A stretch of 64,000 nt of DNA from Bog-756 sp963741055 (lineage in GTDB: Bacteria; Actinomycetota; Acidimicrobiia; Acidimicrobiales; RAAP-2). A program made the position numbers and the translations under genes. The stretch lies in assembly GCA_963741055.1 (NCBI GenBank), contig CAVUGU010000009.1:124001-188000 (forward strand), written 5' to 3'. Each line of letters opens with the position of its first letter. Position 1 is the first letter of the stretch. Positions 1 to 8,841 of this stretch are shown here, one piece after another. A model generated the notes under the pieces. It did not search any database, was not told the DNA's origin, and was given only the letters and a program-made list of their open reading frames with translations.

Positions 1-725
1 GCACTCTCCTCTACGGCGTCTTCCACGGCGACCTCCACAGCGGGAACCTCCTCGTGCAGGACGACGGTACGGTCGCGCTGCTCGACTTCGGGATCACCGG
101 CCGACTCGACGAGCGCAAGCGCCTGGCCTTCCTGCGGCTCGAGATGGGGGCGACCACCAACGACGTGGCGATCCAGGTCGAGGCCTTGCGCGATCTCGGC
201 GCACTACCGGCCGACGCCGACGTCGCGGCGGTGATCCGCGACCTCGGGCTCGACCGGCCACCGGTCGACCCGACCACCATGACCGCGGACGAGATGGTCG
301 CCGAACTCCGCGAGGTCACCAAGGCCCTGCTCGGTTACGGTGCACGGCTGCCGAAGGAGCTGATGCTCTTCGTGAAGAACATCCTGTTCCTCAACGGGGC
401 GATGGCCACCATGGCACCCGACGTCGACATCCTGGGCGAGGTCGTCGCCATTGCCACCTACTTCACCGAGCGCCACGGCGAGCAGATCGCCCGTGACGTC
501 GGTAGCGACGCGCTGACCACCCCGATCGACCTCGACGGGTATCGGGCGGCGCTCGGCTTCACCGACGAGGTCGAGAGCATCACCTTCAACGACCTCCAGG
601 AACGGCGCGAGCTGATCCGGCGCCGGCTCCAACAGGGGGCGAAGCAGCAACGTCGTCACTCGCTCCGTTCGCTCCCCCGCGCGCTCTATCGAACCGTCCG
701 GGGCCAACCGGCTGGGCGCGGCTGA
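1..725 (+). CDS. ABC1/UbiB-family atypical protein kinase, C-terminal part
   Basis: The gene enters from the left edge with its reading frame open from base 3, so only about 240 C-terminal residues are present. The catalytic-loop signature HGDLHSGN (bases about 24-47) is followed by LLDFG, the metal-binding segment of the ABC1/AarF/UbiB kinase-like family. Members of this family act in ubiquinone or other isoprenoid-lipid metabolism. The substrate cannot be told here, and an actinobacterium with menaquinone would not use it for ubiquinone. The N-lobe with the KxGQ motif lies outside the window. The C-terminus is basic and ends in glutamine- and arginine-rich sequence. It converges on trpA, with only six bases between the two stop codons. 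Confidence 0.85.
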   Translation, partial: TLLYGVFHGDLHSGNLLVQDDGTVALLDFGITGRLDERKRLAFLRLEMGATTNDVAIQVEALRDLGALPADADVAAVIRDLGLDRPPVDPTTMTADEMVAELREVTKALLGYGARLPKELMLFVKNILFLNGAMATMAPDVDILGEVVAIATYFTERHGEQIARDVGSDALTTPIDLDGYRAALGFTDEVESITFNDLQERRELIRRRLQQGAKQQRRHSLRSLPRALYRTVRGQPAGRG

Positions 726-731
726 GCGAGG

Positions 732-1533
732 TCAGCCGGCGTCGAGCGCGTGCCGGAGCGACCCGACGAAGTTCGCCGCTCCGTCCGGCCCCTCGCCCTC
801 GAGCAGGCGGCGCACCAGGGCCGAGCCGACCACCACTCCGTCCGCGACCTCGCAGATCTCGAGCGGCCTGGGCAGGTGTCGAGACTCCGATGCCGACACA
901 GACCGGAAGGTCGGTGGCCGCGCGGGCCCGAGCCGCCACCTCTCGGGCGGACGCCGCGAGCTCCGACCGCTCACCGGTCACCCCCATCCGCCCGACCGCG
1001 TAGACGAAGCCGCGCGATCGTGCGCAGATCGCCTCGACCCGGTCCTCTGGCGTCGAGGGCGCGACCAGCAGCACGGTGGCCACCCCGGCGCGATCGGCGG
1101 CACCGGCCCACTCCCCGATCTCCTCGAGCGGGAGATCGGGAATGATCGCGCCCGAGACCCCCGACTCGACCATCTGGCCGGCGATACGAGCGTGCCCGGC
1201 CCGGAAGACGAGGTTGTAGTAGGTCATCGCCACGACGGGGATCCCGACGTCGATCCGGCTCAGGTCGGCGAGCACCCCTTCGGGCGTGGTTCCACGCTCG
1301 AGCGCGCGGAAGGACGCCTCTTGGATGGTCGGTCCGTCGATCATCGGGTCGGAGAAGGGGATGCCCACTTCGATCGCGTCGGCGCCCGAGCCGGCCACCG
1401 CCTCGAGGGTGAGGAGCCACTGGTCGTCGAGGCCACCGGTCACGTACGGCACCAGCAACTTGTGCCCGGCATCCCGCCGGGCGCGGAGAACCGATTCGAG
1501 GAGGCCGGGTGCTGCCTCGCCCACTGCGGTCAC
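732..1533 (-). CDS. trpA: Tryptophan synthase alpha chain (frame broken once)
   Basis: TrpA cleaves indole-3-glycerol phosphate to indole and glyceraldehyde 3-phosphate and passes indole to TrpB. The segment VEVGIPFSDPMIDGPTIQ carries the catalytic Glu and Asp loop, and PDLPLEE and VCVGIGVSTP follow the family pattern of the TIM barrel. The GTG start overlaps the trpB stop as GTGA. The frame breaks near base 880, between STPAQA and EICEVADGVVVGSA: the coding length is one base over a multiple of three, so one extra base restores a normal protein of about 266 residues. It is the last gene of the trpC-F-B-A operon. The break is most simply a sequencing indel, because both sides match the family. 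Confidence 0.9.
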
Positions 1534-2750
1534 GATTCGGCGCGCAGGATGTCGCGCACCTCGGCGACGTCTTTGTCCCCGCGTCCGGAGAGATTGACCA
1601 ACACGGTCGAGCCCGGTCGCAGCTCTCCGCTCGCGACTGCGGCGATCACCCAGGCGAGCGCGTGGGCGGACTCGAGTGCGGGGAGGAGCCCCTCGGTCCG
1701 AGCGAGACGCTGGAACGCCTCGAGGACCTCCATGTCCCCGGCGGACTCGTAGCGGGCGCGCCCGATCTCGTCGAGGTGCGCGTGCTCGGGTCCGATTCCC
1801 GGGTAGTCGAGCCCGGCCGAGATCGAGGTCGCCTCGAGGATCTGCCCGGCTTCGTCCTGGATCAGCGCGCTGCGCATCCCGTGGAGGACGCCGGTGATGC
1901 CGTTGGTGAGCGCCGCACCCCCGGCCGCCTCGACCGCCACTAACTCGGTGGTGCCGGCATCGACGAAACCGGCGAAGATCCCCGCAGCGTTCGAGCCGCC
2001 ACCCGCACACGCCACCACCACGTCGGGGTCCGCGCCCCCGAGAAGTTCGCGGCATTGCACGCGGGCCTCGTCGCCGATCACACGCTGGAATTCGCGGACC
2101 ATCCACGGGTACGGATGGGGTCCCACCACCGAGCCGACGCAGTAGTGGGTGTCCCCGACGGTCGCGACCCACTCCCGCAAGGCTTCGTTGATCGCGTCCT
2201 TCAGGGTGCGGCTGCCGGTCGAGACGTGGCGCACCTCGGCGCCGAGCAGCTCCATCCGGAAGACGTTGAGCTCCTGGCGTTTGACGTCCACCTCTCCCAT
2301 GTAGACGAGGCACTCCATCCCGAACAGGGCCGCCGCGGTGGCGGTGGCCACTCCGTGCTGGCCGGCGCCGGTCTCGGCGATCAGCCGGGTCTTGCCCATC
2401 CGCTTGGCGAGCAGACCCTGCCCGACCACGTTGTTGAGCTTGTGCGACCCGGTGTGCGTGAGGTCCTCGCGCTTGAGCAGCAGGCGGATGCCGAGCTCTT
2501 CGGAGAGCCGTCCGCACTCGGTGACCGGCGTGGGGCGCCCGCCGTACTGGCGGAGAAGGGTGTCGAGCTCCTCGTGGAAGGCGCGGTCGGACCACGCGTC
2601 CTTGAAGGCCGCCTCCAGCTCGAAGCAGGCAGGAACCAGCGACTCGGGGACGAACCGCCCGCCGAAACCGCCGAAGCGACCGTCCTCACCCGGTTCGCCC
2701 ATTGTCGGAGCCGAGGCTGGCGCCCCTCGGGCGTCGGCGCGGGGGTTCAC
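1530..2750 (-). CDS. trpB: Tryptophan synthase beta chain
   Basis: TrpB is the PLP enzyme that condenses indole with serine to give tryptophan. The lysine Schiff-base motif is visible in KREDLTHTGSHKLNN, the gating region in AETGAGQHGVATA, and the phosphate-binding loop in CAGGGSNA. At 406 residues it has the usual length. The GTG at 2750 overlaps the trpF stop (GTGA), which supports this start. An internal ATG at 2702 (MGEPGEDGRFGGFGGRF) lies closer to the conserved N-terminus and is a fair alternative. The frame is intact, unlike its neighbours trpA and trpC. Confidence 0.95.
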   Translation of the reverse strand: MNPRADARGAPASAPTMGEPGEDGRFGGFGGRFVPESLVPACFELEAAFKDAWSDRAFHEELDTLLRQYGGRPTPVTECGRLSEELGIRLLLKREDLTHTGSHKLNNVVGQGLLAKRMGKTRLIAETGAGQHGVATATAAALFGMECLVYMGEVDVKRQELNVFRMELLGAEVRHVSTGSRTLKDAINEALREWVATVGDTHYCVGSVVGPHPYPWMVREFQRVIGDEARVQCRELLGGADPDVVVACAGGGSNAAGIFAGFVDAGTTELVAVEAAGGAALTNGITGVLHGMRSALIQDEAGQILEATSISAGLDYPGIGPEHAHLDEIGRARYESAGDMEVLEAFQRLARTEGLLPALESAHALAWVIAAVASGELRPGSTVLVNLSGRGDKDVAEVRDILRAES

Positions 2751-3484
2751 TGCTCCTGCCAGTCGAAGACCTCCGGCGTCTCCGCCGCGTCTTGGTCCCC
2801 GTCACCCTTGCCGGCCCGCTCGGTGCGTCCCTCACCGATTCCGAGTCGGGCGTCCGCAGCACGCGCCGCGGTGACGAAGTCGCGAAGCTTGCCCGGGTCC
2901 TTGATGCCGGGTGCAGCCTCCACCCCGCTGCAGACGTCCACACCGAACGGATGGAGGTGTGCGATGGCCGCGCCGACGTTGGCCGGGTCGAGACCGCCCG
3001 AGACGATCAGGCGAGAGGGGTCGACCACCCCTTCGGCGAGACGCCAGTCGAACGGCTCACCCGAGCCAGGGCTCGCACCGTCGACCAGCAAGGTGCGAGC
3101 CCCATACTCCGCGAAGCGTTCGATGTTCCGGTGACCGGCGGGAAAGGCCTTGATGGTCCAGGCGACCCGCTCGTTCACCCAGCGAGTGTCCTCCGCGCTC
3201 TCCACGCCGTGCAGCTGGACGCCGCGTAGGCCGATCTGGTTGGCGATCTCCACCACCCGTCGAGGAGACTCGTCCCGGAAGACGCCGACAGTGATCGTCT
3301 CGTGAGGCAACCGCTTGACGATGTCGGCGACTGCGCCAGGGGCCATCTGTCGCGGCGACGGTGCGAAGACGAAGCCGACCGCATCGGCTCCCATGCCGAC
3401 CGCAAGGAGCGCGTCGGCCTCGGAGGTGAGGCCGCAGATCTTGACGAACACGCGGTCCTCGTCGTTGCTGACGGAGCCGCTCAC
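2747..3484 (-). CDS. trpF: Phosphoribosylanthranilate isomerase
   Basis: TrpF performs the Amadori rearrangement of N-(5-phosphoribosyl)anthranilate, the step before TrpC. The N-terminal VKICGLT carries the catalytic Cys, VGVFRDE and GVQLHG are the next barrel strands, and LIVSGGLDPANV with GVDVCSGVE near the C-terminus carries the catalytic Asp and phosphate-binding loop. The length of 245 residues includes a short charged C-terminal tail beyond the usual ~210. The GTG start overlaps the trpC stop (GTGA), and its own stop overlaps trpB in the same way, so the four trp genes are probably translationally coupled. Confidence 0.95.
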   Translation of the reverse strand: MSGSVSNDEDRVFVKICGLTSEADALLAVGMGADAVGFVFAPSPRQMAPGAVADIVKRLPHETITVGVFRDESPRRVVEIANQIGLRGVQLHGVESAEDTRWVNERVAWTIKAFPAGHRNIERFAEYGARTLLVDGASPGSGEPFDWRLAEGVVDPSRLIVSGGLDPANVGAAIAHLHPFGVDVCSGVEAAPGIKDPGKLRDFVTAARAADARLGIGEGRTERAGKGDGDQDAAETPEVFDWQEQ

Positions 3485-4265
3485 CGAACCGCTCCAAGCA
3501 ACTCGGCAACGGCACCGCTCCGGTCGCCCGAGCGGACCAGGGTCTCCCCCACCAGCACCGCCCGGTAACCCGCACCGGCCAGTGCCGCCACGTCGGCCGC
3601 GTCGCGGATGCCCGATTCCGCGACCGACACCACTCCCGCAGGGATCGCGCCTCCCAGACGAAGGGCGCGCTCGTGGTCGACCTCGAAGGTCTGAAGGTCA
3701 CGCTGGTTGACGCCCACCAGCTCGGCTCCTGCTGCAAGCGAGCGGGCAAGCTCCCGTCGTCGTGCACCTCGACCAGGGCTGCCAAGGAACAGAGCGCGGC
3801 CGCCTCGAGGAACCTGCCGAGCTCGGCATCGGAGAGCGCCGCGGCGATGAGAAGGACCGCGTCGGCACCCATCCGCCGAGCGTCGTAGACGTCGAGGACG
3901 CTGACGGTGAAATCCTTCCGCAGCACCGGAAGCGAGCAGGCCGCCCGGGCCGTCCTCAAGTCGTCGGGCGAACCCCCGAAGAACTCCCGGTCGGTGAGTA
4001 CCGACAGGCACGCCGCCCCTCCACGCTCGTAGGCGGCGGCCACCTCCGCCGGATCGAGCCCGGGGTCGAGATCACCCTTCGACGGCGAGCGGCGCTTGAT
4101 CTCCGAGATCACCGCGACCGGTTCGCTCGATCCACGGATCGCCTCGACGAACGGGCGGACCGGAGGCGCCGCGAGTGCCTCTTCGAGCACATCCTCTTCG
4201 TCGCGGGTGTCGGCGGCAACCGCGGCCCGGTGTGCCTCGATGATGGTGTCGAGATAGGCCGCCAT
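3481..4265 (-). CDS. trpC: Indole-3-glycerol phosphate synthase (frame broken once)
   Basis: TrpC closes the indole ring from CdRP. Visible landmarks are the lysine-rich EIKRRSPSKGDL, the catalytic VLRKDFTV, LVEVHDD, VGVNQRDL and VAESGIRDAADV. The frame breaks near base 3757, directly after LVEVHDDG: the next residues ELARSLAAGAELVG are in another frame. The total length is one base short of a multiple of three, so a single lost base explains it. It is the first gene of the trp block on this strand, starting at an ATG 115 bases from the divergent response-regulator gene. trpD, trpG and trpE are not beside it; trpE lies 7 kb away in the his operon. Confidence 0.9.
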
Positions 4266-4380
4266 GGCATCAAGAGACTACCGGTGGCTTCGTGCGTGCC
4301 GGTGACCCGGTGGCGACGCGGGCTCATACTTTCCTAACGGTGTCAGCCGGTTCCCTCTCTGCGGTGGCAGGCTGGATCTT

Positions 4381-5089
4381 GTGGGACCTGCCGAGCAGAC
4401 CCTGGTGGTGATCGAGGACGATCACCACATCGCGGACCTCGTCGCCATGTACCTCCGCCGCGACGGTTTCCGCGTGCTCCAGGCCGCCGACGGCGAGTCG
4501 GGCCTCGAGCTCATTGCCCGTGAACACCCCGAACTGGTGATCGTCGACATCGGCCTTCCCGGCGCGCTCGACGGCCTCGACGTCTGTCGGAAGCTCCGTT
4601 CCCGCTCCGAGCGGACCGGCTCGCCTCCGGCGGGTCGAAGTCCCGATCCTCGTTCTCAGTGCCCGGGACGACGAGGTCGATCGGGTGCTCGGCCTCGAGC
4701 TCGGGGCGGACGACTACGTCACCAAACCCTTCTCTCCCCGCGAGCTGGTCGCCCGCGTCCACGCGATCCTTCGTCGAGCGACCTCGGGCGGCCCGGTGCT
4801 CCCTCCGGTGACCTCGTTCGGTCCCATCGAGGTCGACACCGGACGACGAGAGGCCCGGCGTGACGGCGAGGTGGTCCCCCTCGCCACCCGCGAGTTCGAT
4901 CTCCTCGCCTACCTCGCCGACAATCGCGGGCTCGCGCTCTCCCGCCGCCAGCTCCTGAACGGCGTCTGGGGTGACGGCTGGTTCGGTGACGAGCGAACCG
5001 TCGACGTGCACGTGCGCCAGCTCCGCAAGAAGCTCGGGGACGAGCTGCCGCTCGCGACCGTCTGGGGAGTCGGGTATCGGCTCGGATGA
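4381..5089 (+). CDS. OmpR/PhoB-family response regulator (frame broken once)
   Basis: A two-domain regulator of about 235 residues. The receiver domain has the acidic pair in VIEDD and the phospho-acceptor Asp in VIVDIGLPG. The second half has VPILVLSARDD, GADDYVTKPFSPREL with the conserved Lys, and a winged-helix domain with ATREFDLLAYL and VDVHVRQLRKKLG. The frame breaks between about 4600 and 4650, after DVCRKLRSRS; the length is one base over a multiple of three. The start is a GTG and the stop overlaps the kinase start as ATGA. It is divergent from trpC. The signal sensed is unknown. Confidence 0.88.
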
Positions 5090-6511
5090 GACGACGCCTC
5101 ACCCTCGCCATGGTGCTCCTCGTGGCGCTCACCCTGCTCGCGACCGGAGTCGTGAGCTTCTACTTCATCCAGCGGGCGGCGATCTCGACCGCTCAGCAGG
5201 AGCTGGCGGGACAAGGTCAGGCCTTCTCGAAGACGCTCTCCGAGGGCACCGCGGTCACCAAGGTCGGGGTCCGACGCGAGCTCGCGGTGATGCGCCAGGC
5301 CGGCGACTTCGCGGCCGTCGACGTGGTCGCTCTTACTCCCGAAGGCACACTGACCGGGACCATCCCCGCAGGGGTCACCGCCGCCGATCTGGACGTCGCC
5401 GCGCTGCAAGAGGGCCACCAGGTGAGCGGGCGCTCGGGCACCCATCTCATCTACACCGCGGTGCCCACGCCGATCCCTTCCATCACCCGGTACACGCCGG
5501 TGCTGGTCATCTCACGCACCGTCGACGAGCCGGCCAGTGGCATCCGTTACTTCGCGCTGGTCGCCCTGATCGCGCTGCTCGTTGCCGCGGTCGTGGCCGC
5601 GGCGCTGGCTCGTCGCTTCACCAAGCCCCTCGTCGCCGCGGTGGCGACCACCCGCCGGATCGCCGGGGGCGACCTCGACGCGACCGTCGAGCACACCCGC
5701 GGTGAGGATCCCGAGTTCGCCGAGCTCGCCGGTTCGATCAACACCATGGGCGCGACGCTCCAGCGCGCCCGCGAACAGGAACGGCAGTTCCTCCTGTCCG
5801 TCTCGCACGAGTTGCGTACGCCGCTGACCTCGATCCGCGGCTATGCCGACGCGATCGTCGACGGGGCGACCGACCAACCCGCGGACGCAGCCGGCGTCAT
5901 CAGCTCGGAGGCACGGCGCCTCGAGCGCCTGGTGCAGGACCTCCTCGACCTCGCCCGCCTCGACGCCGACCGCTTCTCCCTCGACTTGGCTCCGGTCGAC
6001 GCCACAACCGCCGTCCACCAGGTGGTCGACGGATTCCGGCACTCGGCCGCGGAGCTCGGCATCGACCTGGTGGTGGCCCCCGGCTCCGAGGCCGCCCTCT
6101 GGGTGCGGGCCGACGCGGACCGCCTGGTGCAGGTGCTCGCCAACCTGGTCGAGAACGCCTCCTCCTTTGCCCAACGCCAAGTGGTCGTCGGTTCGGCGGC
6201 TGTGGAGGGGGTGCCGACTCGTCTGGGTGGTCGATGACGGGCCGGGGATCCCCTCCGAACAGCTCGAGCGCGTCTTCGAACGCCATTTCGTCTCGGATCG
6301 GGTGAGCGGTCGACGGAAGGGTTCGGGTCTCGGACTCGCCATCGTGTCCGAGCTGGTCGCCGCTATGGGTGGCACCGTCGAAGCGCAGTCCCCGATTGTC
6401 GATGGCAGAGGGACCCGGATCGTCGTCCGGATGCACGCAGCGGCGACCCCGGCGGCAGGTGTGGATCCCGCGCCGTCGCTGCAGGTCACAGGGACCCGGC
6501 CCACTCCCTGA
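5086..6511 (+). CDS. Membrane sensor histidine kinase (frame broken once)
   Basis: Partner of the regulator just upstream, coupled by an ATGA overlap. The order is: transmembrane helix at about residues 7-29, an extracytoplasmic sensor stretch, a second helix around 150-172, HAMP, a dimerization domain with the H-box SHELRTPLTS, then the ATPase domain with N-box NLVENASSF, G1 box DDGPGIP and G2 box GSGLGLAIV. The frame breaks near 6205, between the N and G1 boxes; the length is one base over a multiple of three. The joined protein is about 474 residues. The C-terminal tail is Ala/Pro rich. No ligand can be named. Confidence 0.87.
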
Positions 6512-6810
6512 GCCGCCAAGATGGGGCGGAGCGATCGCTTCGCCATCCGCCGCCAGACGTCTGTGCCTGACTTGCGGGGCGTCCTTTCTGCCCCGACATC
6601 CGGAGAGTCCCCTGGCGGAGGGTGTCTCTCCGGGTGGTGATGTATATCGATGTATATATACATCACCACCCCGGACACACATTCCCTAGAGAGTCAGGGC
6701 GCGCTCTCGCCCTGGACCCGCGAATCGGTCGAGATCATCAGGGCCGGCACCAGCCTCCGCCGGGTGGCCAATGGCCGCCCGACCCCGGCTCACTAGAGTC
6801 TCCGAGCGTC
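6512..6810. other. Non-coding stretch holding an AT-rich inverted repeat
   Basis: No gene is seen in these 299 bases between the kinase stop and the GTG of the SDR gene. The first 110 bases and the last 130 are ordinary GC-rich sequence without a clear hairpin. The middle carries the GATGTATAT inverted repeat listed separately, which is by far the most AT-rich sequence in this half of the window. An open frame runs through it on the plus strand from 6622, but its sequence there is low-quality and unlike the SDR family. Confidence 0.6.
6630..6674. promoter_or_regulatory. Compound AT-rich inverted repeat, probable operator
   Basis: Two arms, 6634-6647 (GTGGTGATGTATAT) and 6656-6669 (its exact reverse complement), flank 8 bases; the outer CCGG ends also pair. 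Inside lies a perfect 16-base palindrome at 6649-6664. The 9-mer GATGTATAT therefore occurs three times: at 6639 and 6649 directly, and at 6656-6664 inverted. The same 9-mer and the half-site TACATCAC recur at 61125-61144 upstream of queA, which argues for a shared protein-binding site rather than a plain terminator. The core fits the loose GT-N-TA-N-AC pattern of GntR/HutC-type operators, but the regulator is not identified. A hairpin terminator for the kinase gene is the main alternative. Confidence 0.55.
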
Positions 6811-7626
6811 GTGGAGCAAGCGCGCACAGCTCGGGTGGTCCTGGTGACGGGGGCCTCCGCCGGAATCGGCCAGGCCTGCGCGACTCGTCTGCACGACTCT
6901 GGCTGGACGGTCTTCGGAGCGAGCCGGCGCGGGACGGCCGAGGGCGGGTGGACATCGATCGTGATGGACGTCGACCGTGACGATTCGGTGCGAAAGGGAA
7001 TCGAAGAGATCCTCGGACGGACCGGCCGCATCGACGCCGTGGTGGCCGCCGCCGGTTGGGGGCTCGCCGGCGCGGTCGAGCAGACCTCGATCGAGGACGC
7101 CCACGAGCAGCTCGAGACCAACTTCTGGGGTGCGGTCCGGGTCGTCGCCGGCGCCTTGCCGGTCATGCGTGCGGAAGGCGCCGGAAGGGTGGTCCTCATC
7201 AGCTCGATCGGCGGGATCGTCGCACTCCCCTTCCAGGCCTTCTACAGCGCGAGCAAGTTCGCCATGGAGGGCTACGGGGAGGCTCTCGCCCACGAGGTGG
7301 CGCCCTTCGGCATCCAGGTCACCCTGGTCGAGCCCGGCAACGTCCGCACCGACTTCACCGCCAACCGCCGCGATGCCGTCGCACCCGAAGGCGACGATCC
7401 CTACCGCCAAGCAGCCACTCGGGCGGTCACCAAGATGGCCGAGGACGAAGCAAAGGGCGTCTCGCCCGAAGCGGTCGCGGCGGTCGTACAACGGGTGCTC
7501 GATGCGCGCCGTCCGCCCCGACGGGCTTCGGTCGGGAAGATGGGCGAGCGGGTCGGGATCCTCGCCAAGCGACTGATGCCGTACCGCGCCTTCGAGCAGG
7601 CGGCAAAAGGCAGCCTCGGGGTCTGA
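6811..7626 (+). CDS. Short-chain dehydrogenase/reductase
   Basis: A classical SDR of 271 residues. The dinucleotide-binding TGASAGIG is near the N-terminus, the NNAG-type motif appears as VAAAGWG, the active-site Ser is in ISSIGG and the catalytic Tyr-Lys pair in YSASKFAMEGYGEAL. The GTG at 6811 is chosen because upstream codons run into the palindrome and give non-conserved sequence. The substrate is not predictable. The next gene starts 3 bases downstream of its stop, so the two are probably co-transcribed. The promoter should lie in the region with the GATGTATAT repeat, making this gene a candidate target of that site. Confidence 0.9.
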   Translation: MEQARTARVVLVTGASAGIGQACATRLHDSGWTVFGASRRGTAEGGWTSIVMDVDRDDSVRKGIEEILGRTGRIDAVVAAAGWGLAGAVEQTSIEDAHEQLETNFWGAVRVVAGALPVMRAEGAGRVVLISSIGGIVALPFQAFYSASKFAMEGYGEALAHEVAPFGIQVTLVEPGNVRTDFTANRRDAVAPEGDDPYRQAATRAVTKMAEDEAKGVSPEAVAAVVQRVLDARRPPRRASVGKMGERVGILAKRLMPYRAFEQAAKGSLGV

Positions 7627-7628
7627 CC

Positions 7629-8792
7629 GTGACCAACCTGTTCGGACCCCTCGGACCGGCCGACGAACGGCTCGACCACCAGATCGCCGACACCTTCGCG
7701 ACCGTCGGGGCGAGCGACCCTTCCTGGACGGAGAAGATCTGCGCCATGGCGGCCCGCCGCGACGGGACGCTCCAACTGGCTTTCGGGATGGGGAAGTACA
7801 CCAACCGCAACGTCCTCGACGCCTACGCGGGGATCTCCCGCGGGGTCGAGCAGGTCACCGTGCGAGGGAGTCGCCGGCTCTTCCCCGAACCCGATCTCGC
7901 TGCAGTCGGACCGATCCGCTACGAGGTGCTCGAGCCGATGCGTCGGGTGCGCTTCGCGCTCGAGGAGAACGAGTGCCAGCCGATCGCCTTCGACTGGGTG
8001 TTCGAAGCGGCCGTGCCGCCGGACATGGAGGACCGCACCCTCCAGCGCGCTCCGCTCGGCTACCGGGTCAGCGCCGACCTGGTCCGCTATCACCAGATGG
8101 GGGTCGCGTCCGGCTGGGTCACCATCGACGGCGAGCGCCACGACCTCGAGGCCGATGAGTGGGTCTCGACACGCGACCACTCGTGGGGTGTCCGCTACGA
8201 CGTCGGGATCCCGCCGAGCGACGTAGATCCCTTCGATCCGCGGAACGACATGGACTTCTCGATGATCTGGTCCCCCATCCTGATGACCGATCCGGACGGC
8301 ACCCGATGGGGTCTCTTCCTTCACGCGATCGACGCGAAGGGCTTCGGTCGCGAGTTCCGCACGGTGATGGGAGCGATCGAACACGCCGACGGACGGGTCC
8401 AGCGGATGAGCGACATCCGGCCCGAGCTCGCCTACGACCCATCGAACCGGCGTCTCCGTGGCGGCGAGGTTCGGGCCACCCTCGAGGACGGCTCGCACCG
8501 TCGGTTCCGGCTCGAGGTGCCGACCGCGACCGGCTTCCATCTCGGAGCAGGCCTCTACTTCGGCTGGCAGGGCCACCACCACGGCGAGTGGCGCGGGGAG
8601 CTGCACGTGGACGGTGAGCGGATCGAGGACTGCAGCGACCCGTCCGTCGCCCGCGAGCTCCACCAGCTCCGCGACACGGTGGTGCGGGTGTACGACCTCG
8701 ACACCGGCGCCGAGGGCTTCGGCAACTGCCAGCCGATGATCACCGGCGACCATCCCGAGCTCGGCCTCGGTCGCGACTCCTCGTTCTGGTGA
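7629..8792 (+). CDS. Uncharacterised protein, lipocalin-like (CrtC/AttH-type) fold suggested
   Basis: A protein of 387 residues with no signal peptide or membrane helix. Tryptophan- and aspartate-rich beta-type sequence prevails; the segment STRDHSWGVR in the middle resembles the RDRSWG-type motif of AttH/CrtC-like and DUF7064/7065 proteins common in actinobacteria. I would not name a reaction. The GTG start follows the SDR stop by 2 bases. Its partners, an SDR and a convergent APH-family kinase, would fit a small lipid or steroid/terpenoid pathway, but that is inference. The stop codon lies inside a 9-base tandem repeat (8790-8825). Confidence 0.7.
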   Translation: MTNLFGPLGPADERLDHQIADTFATVGASDPSWTEKICAMAARRDGTLQLAFGMGKYTNRNVLDAYAGISRGVEQVTVRGSRRLFPEPDLAAVGPIRYEVLEPMRRVRFALEENECQPIAFDWVFEAAVPPDMEDRTLQRAPLGYRVSADLVRYHQMGVASGWVTIDGERHDLEADEWVSTRDHSWGVRYDVGIPPSDVDPFDPRNDMDFSMIWSPILMTDPDGTRWGLFLHAIDAKGFGREFRTVMGAIEHADGRVQRMSDIRPELAYDPSNRRLRGGEVRATLEDGSHRRFRLEVPTATGFHLGAGLYFGWQGHHHGEWRGELHVDGERIEDCSDPSVARELHQLRDTVVRVYDLDTGAEGFGNCQPMITGDHPELGLGRDSSFW

Positions 8793-8825
8793 GCGCGGTG
8801 AGCGCGGCGAGCGCGGCGAGCACGC
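8790..8825. repeat. Four tandem 9-base units (YGAGCGCGG type)
   Basis: The units TGAGCGCGG, TGAGCGCGG, CGAGCGCGG and CGAGCACGC lie head to tail; the first contains the TGA stop of the lipocalin-like gene. The array ends shortly before the stop codon of the convergent phosphotransferase gene. It may be a slippage-prone spacer; no function is evident. Confidence 0.7.
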
Positions 8826-8841
8826 CGCCCCGCGCAGGCGC

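Noticed and set aside
6622..6810. SDR start at 6622, giving a 334-residue protein
   Set aside because: The added codons read through the palindrome and give His/Tyr-rich non-conserved sequence; the SDR fold begins after 6811.
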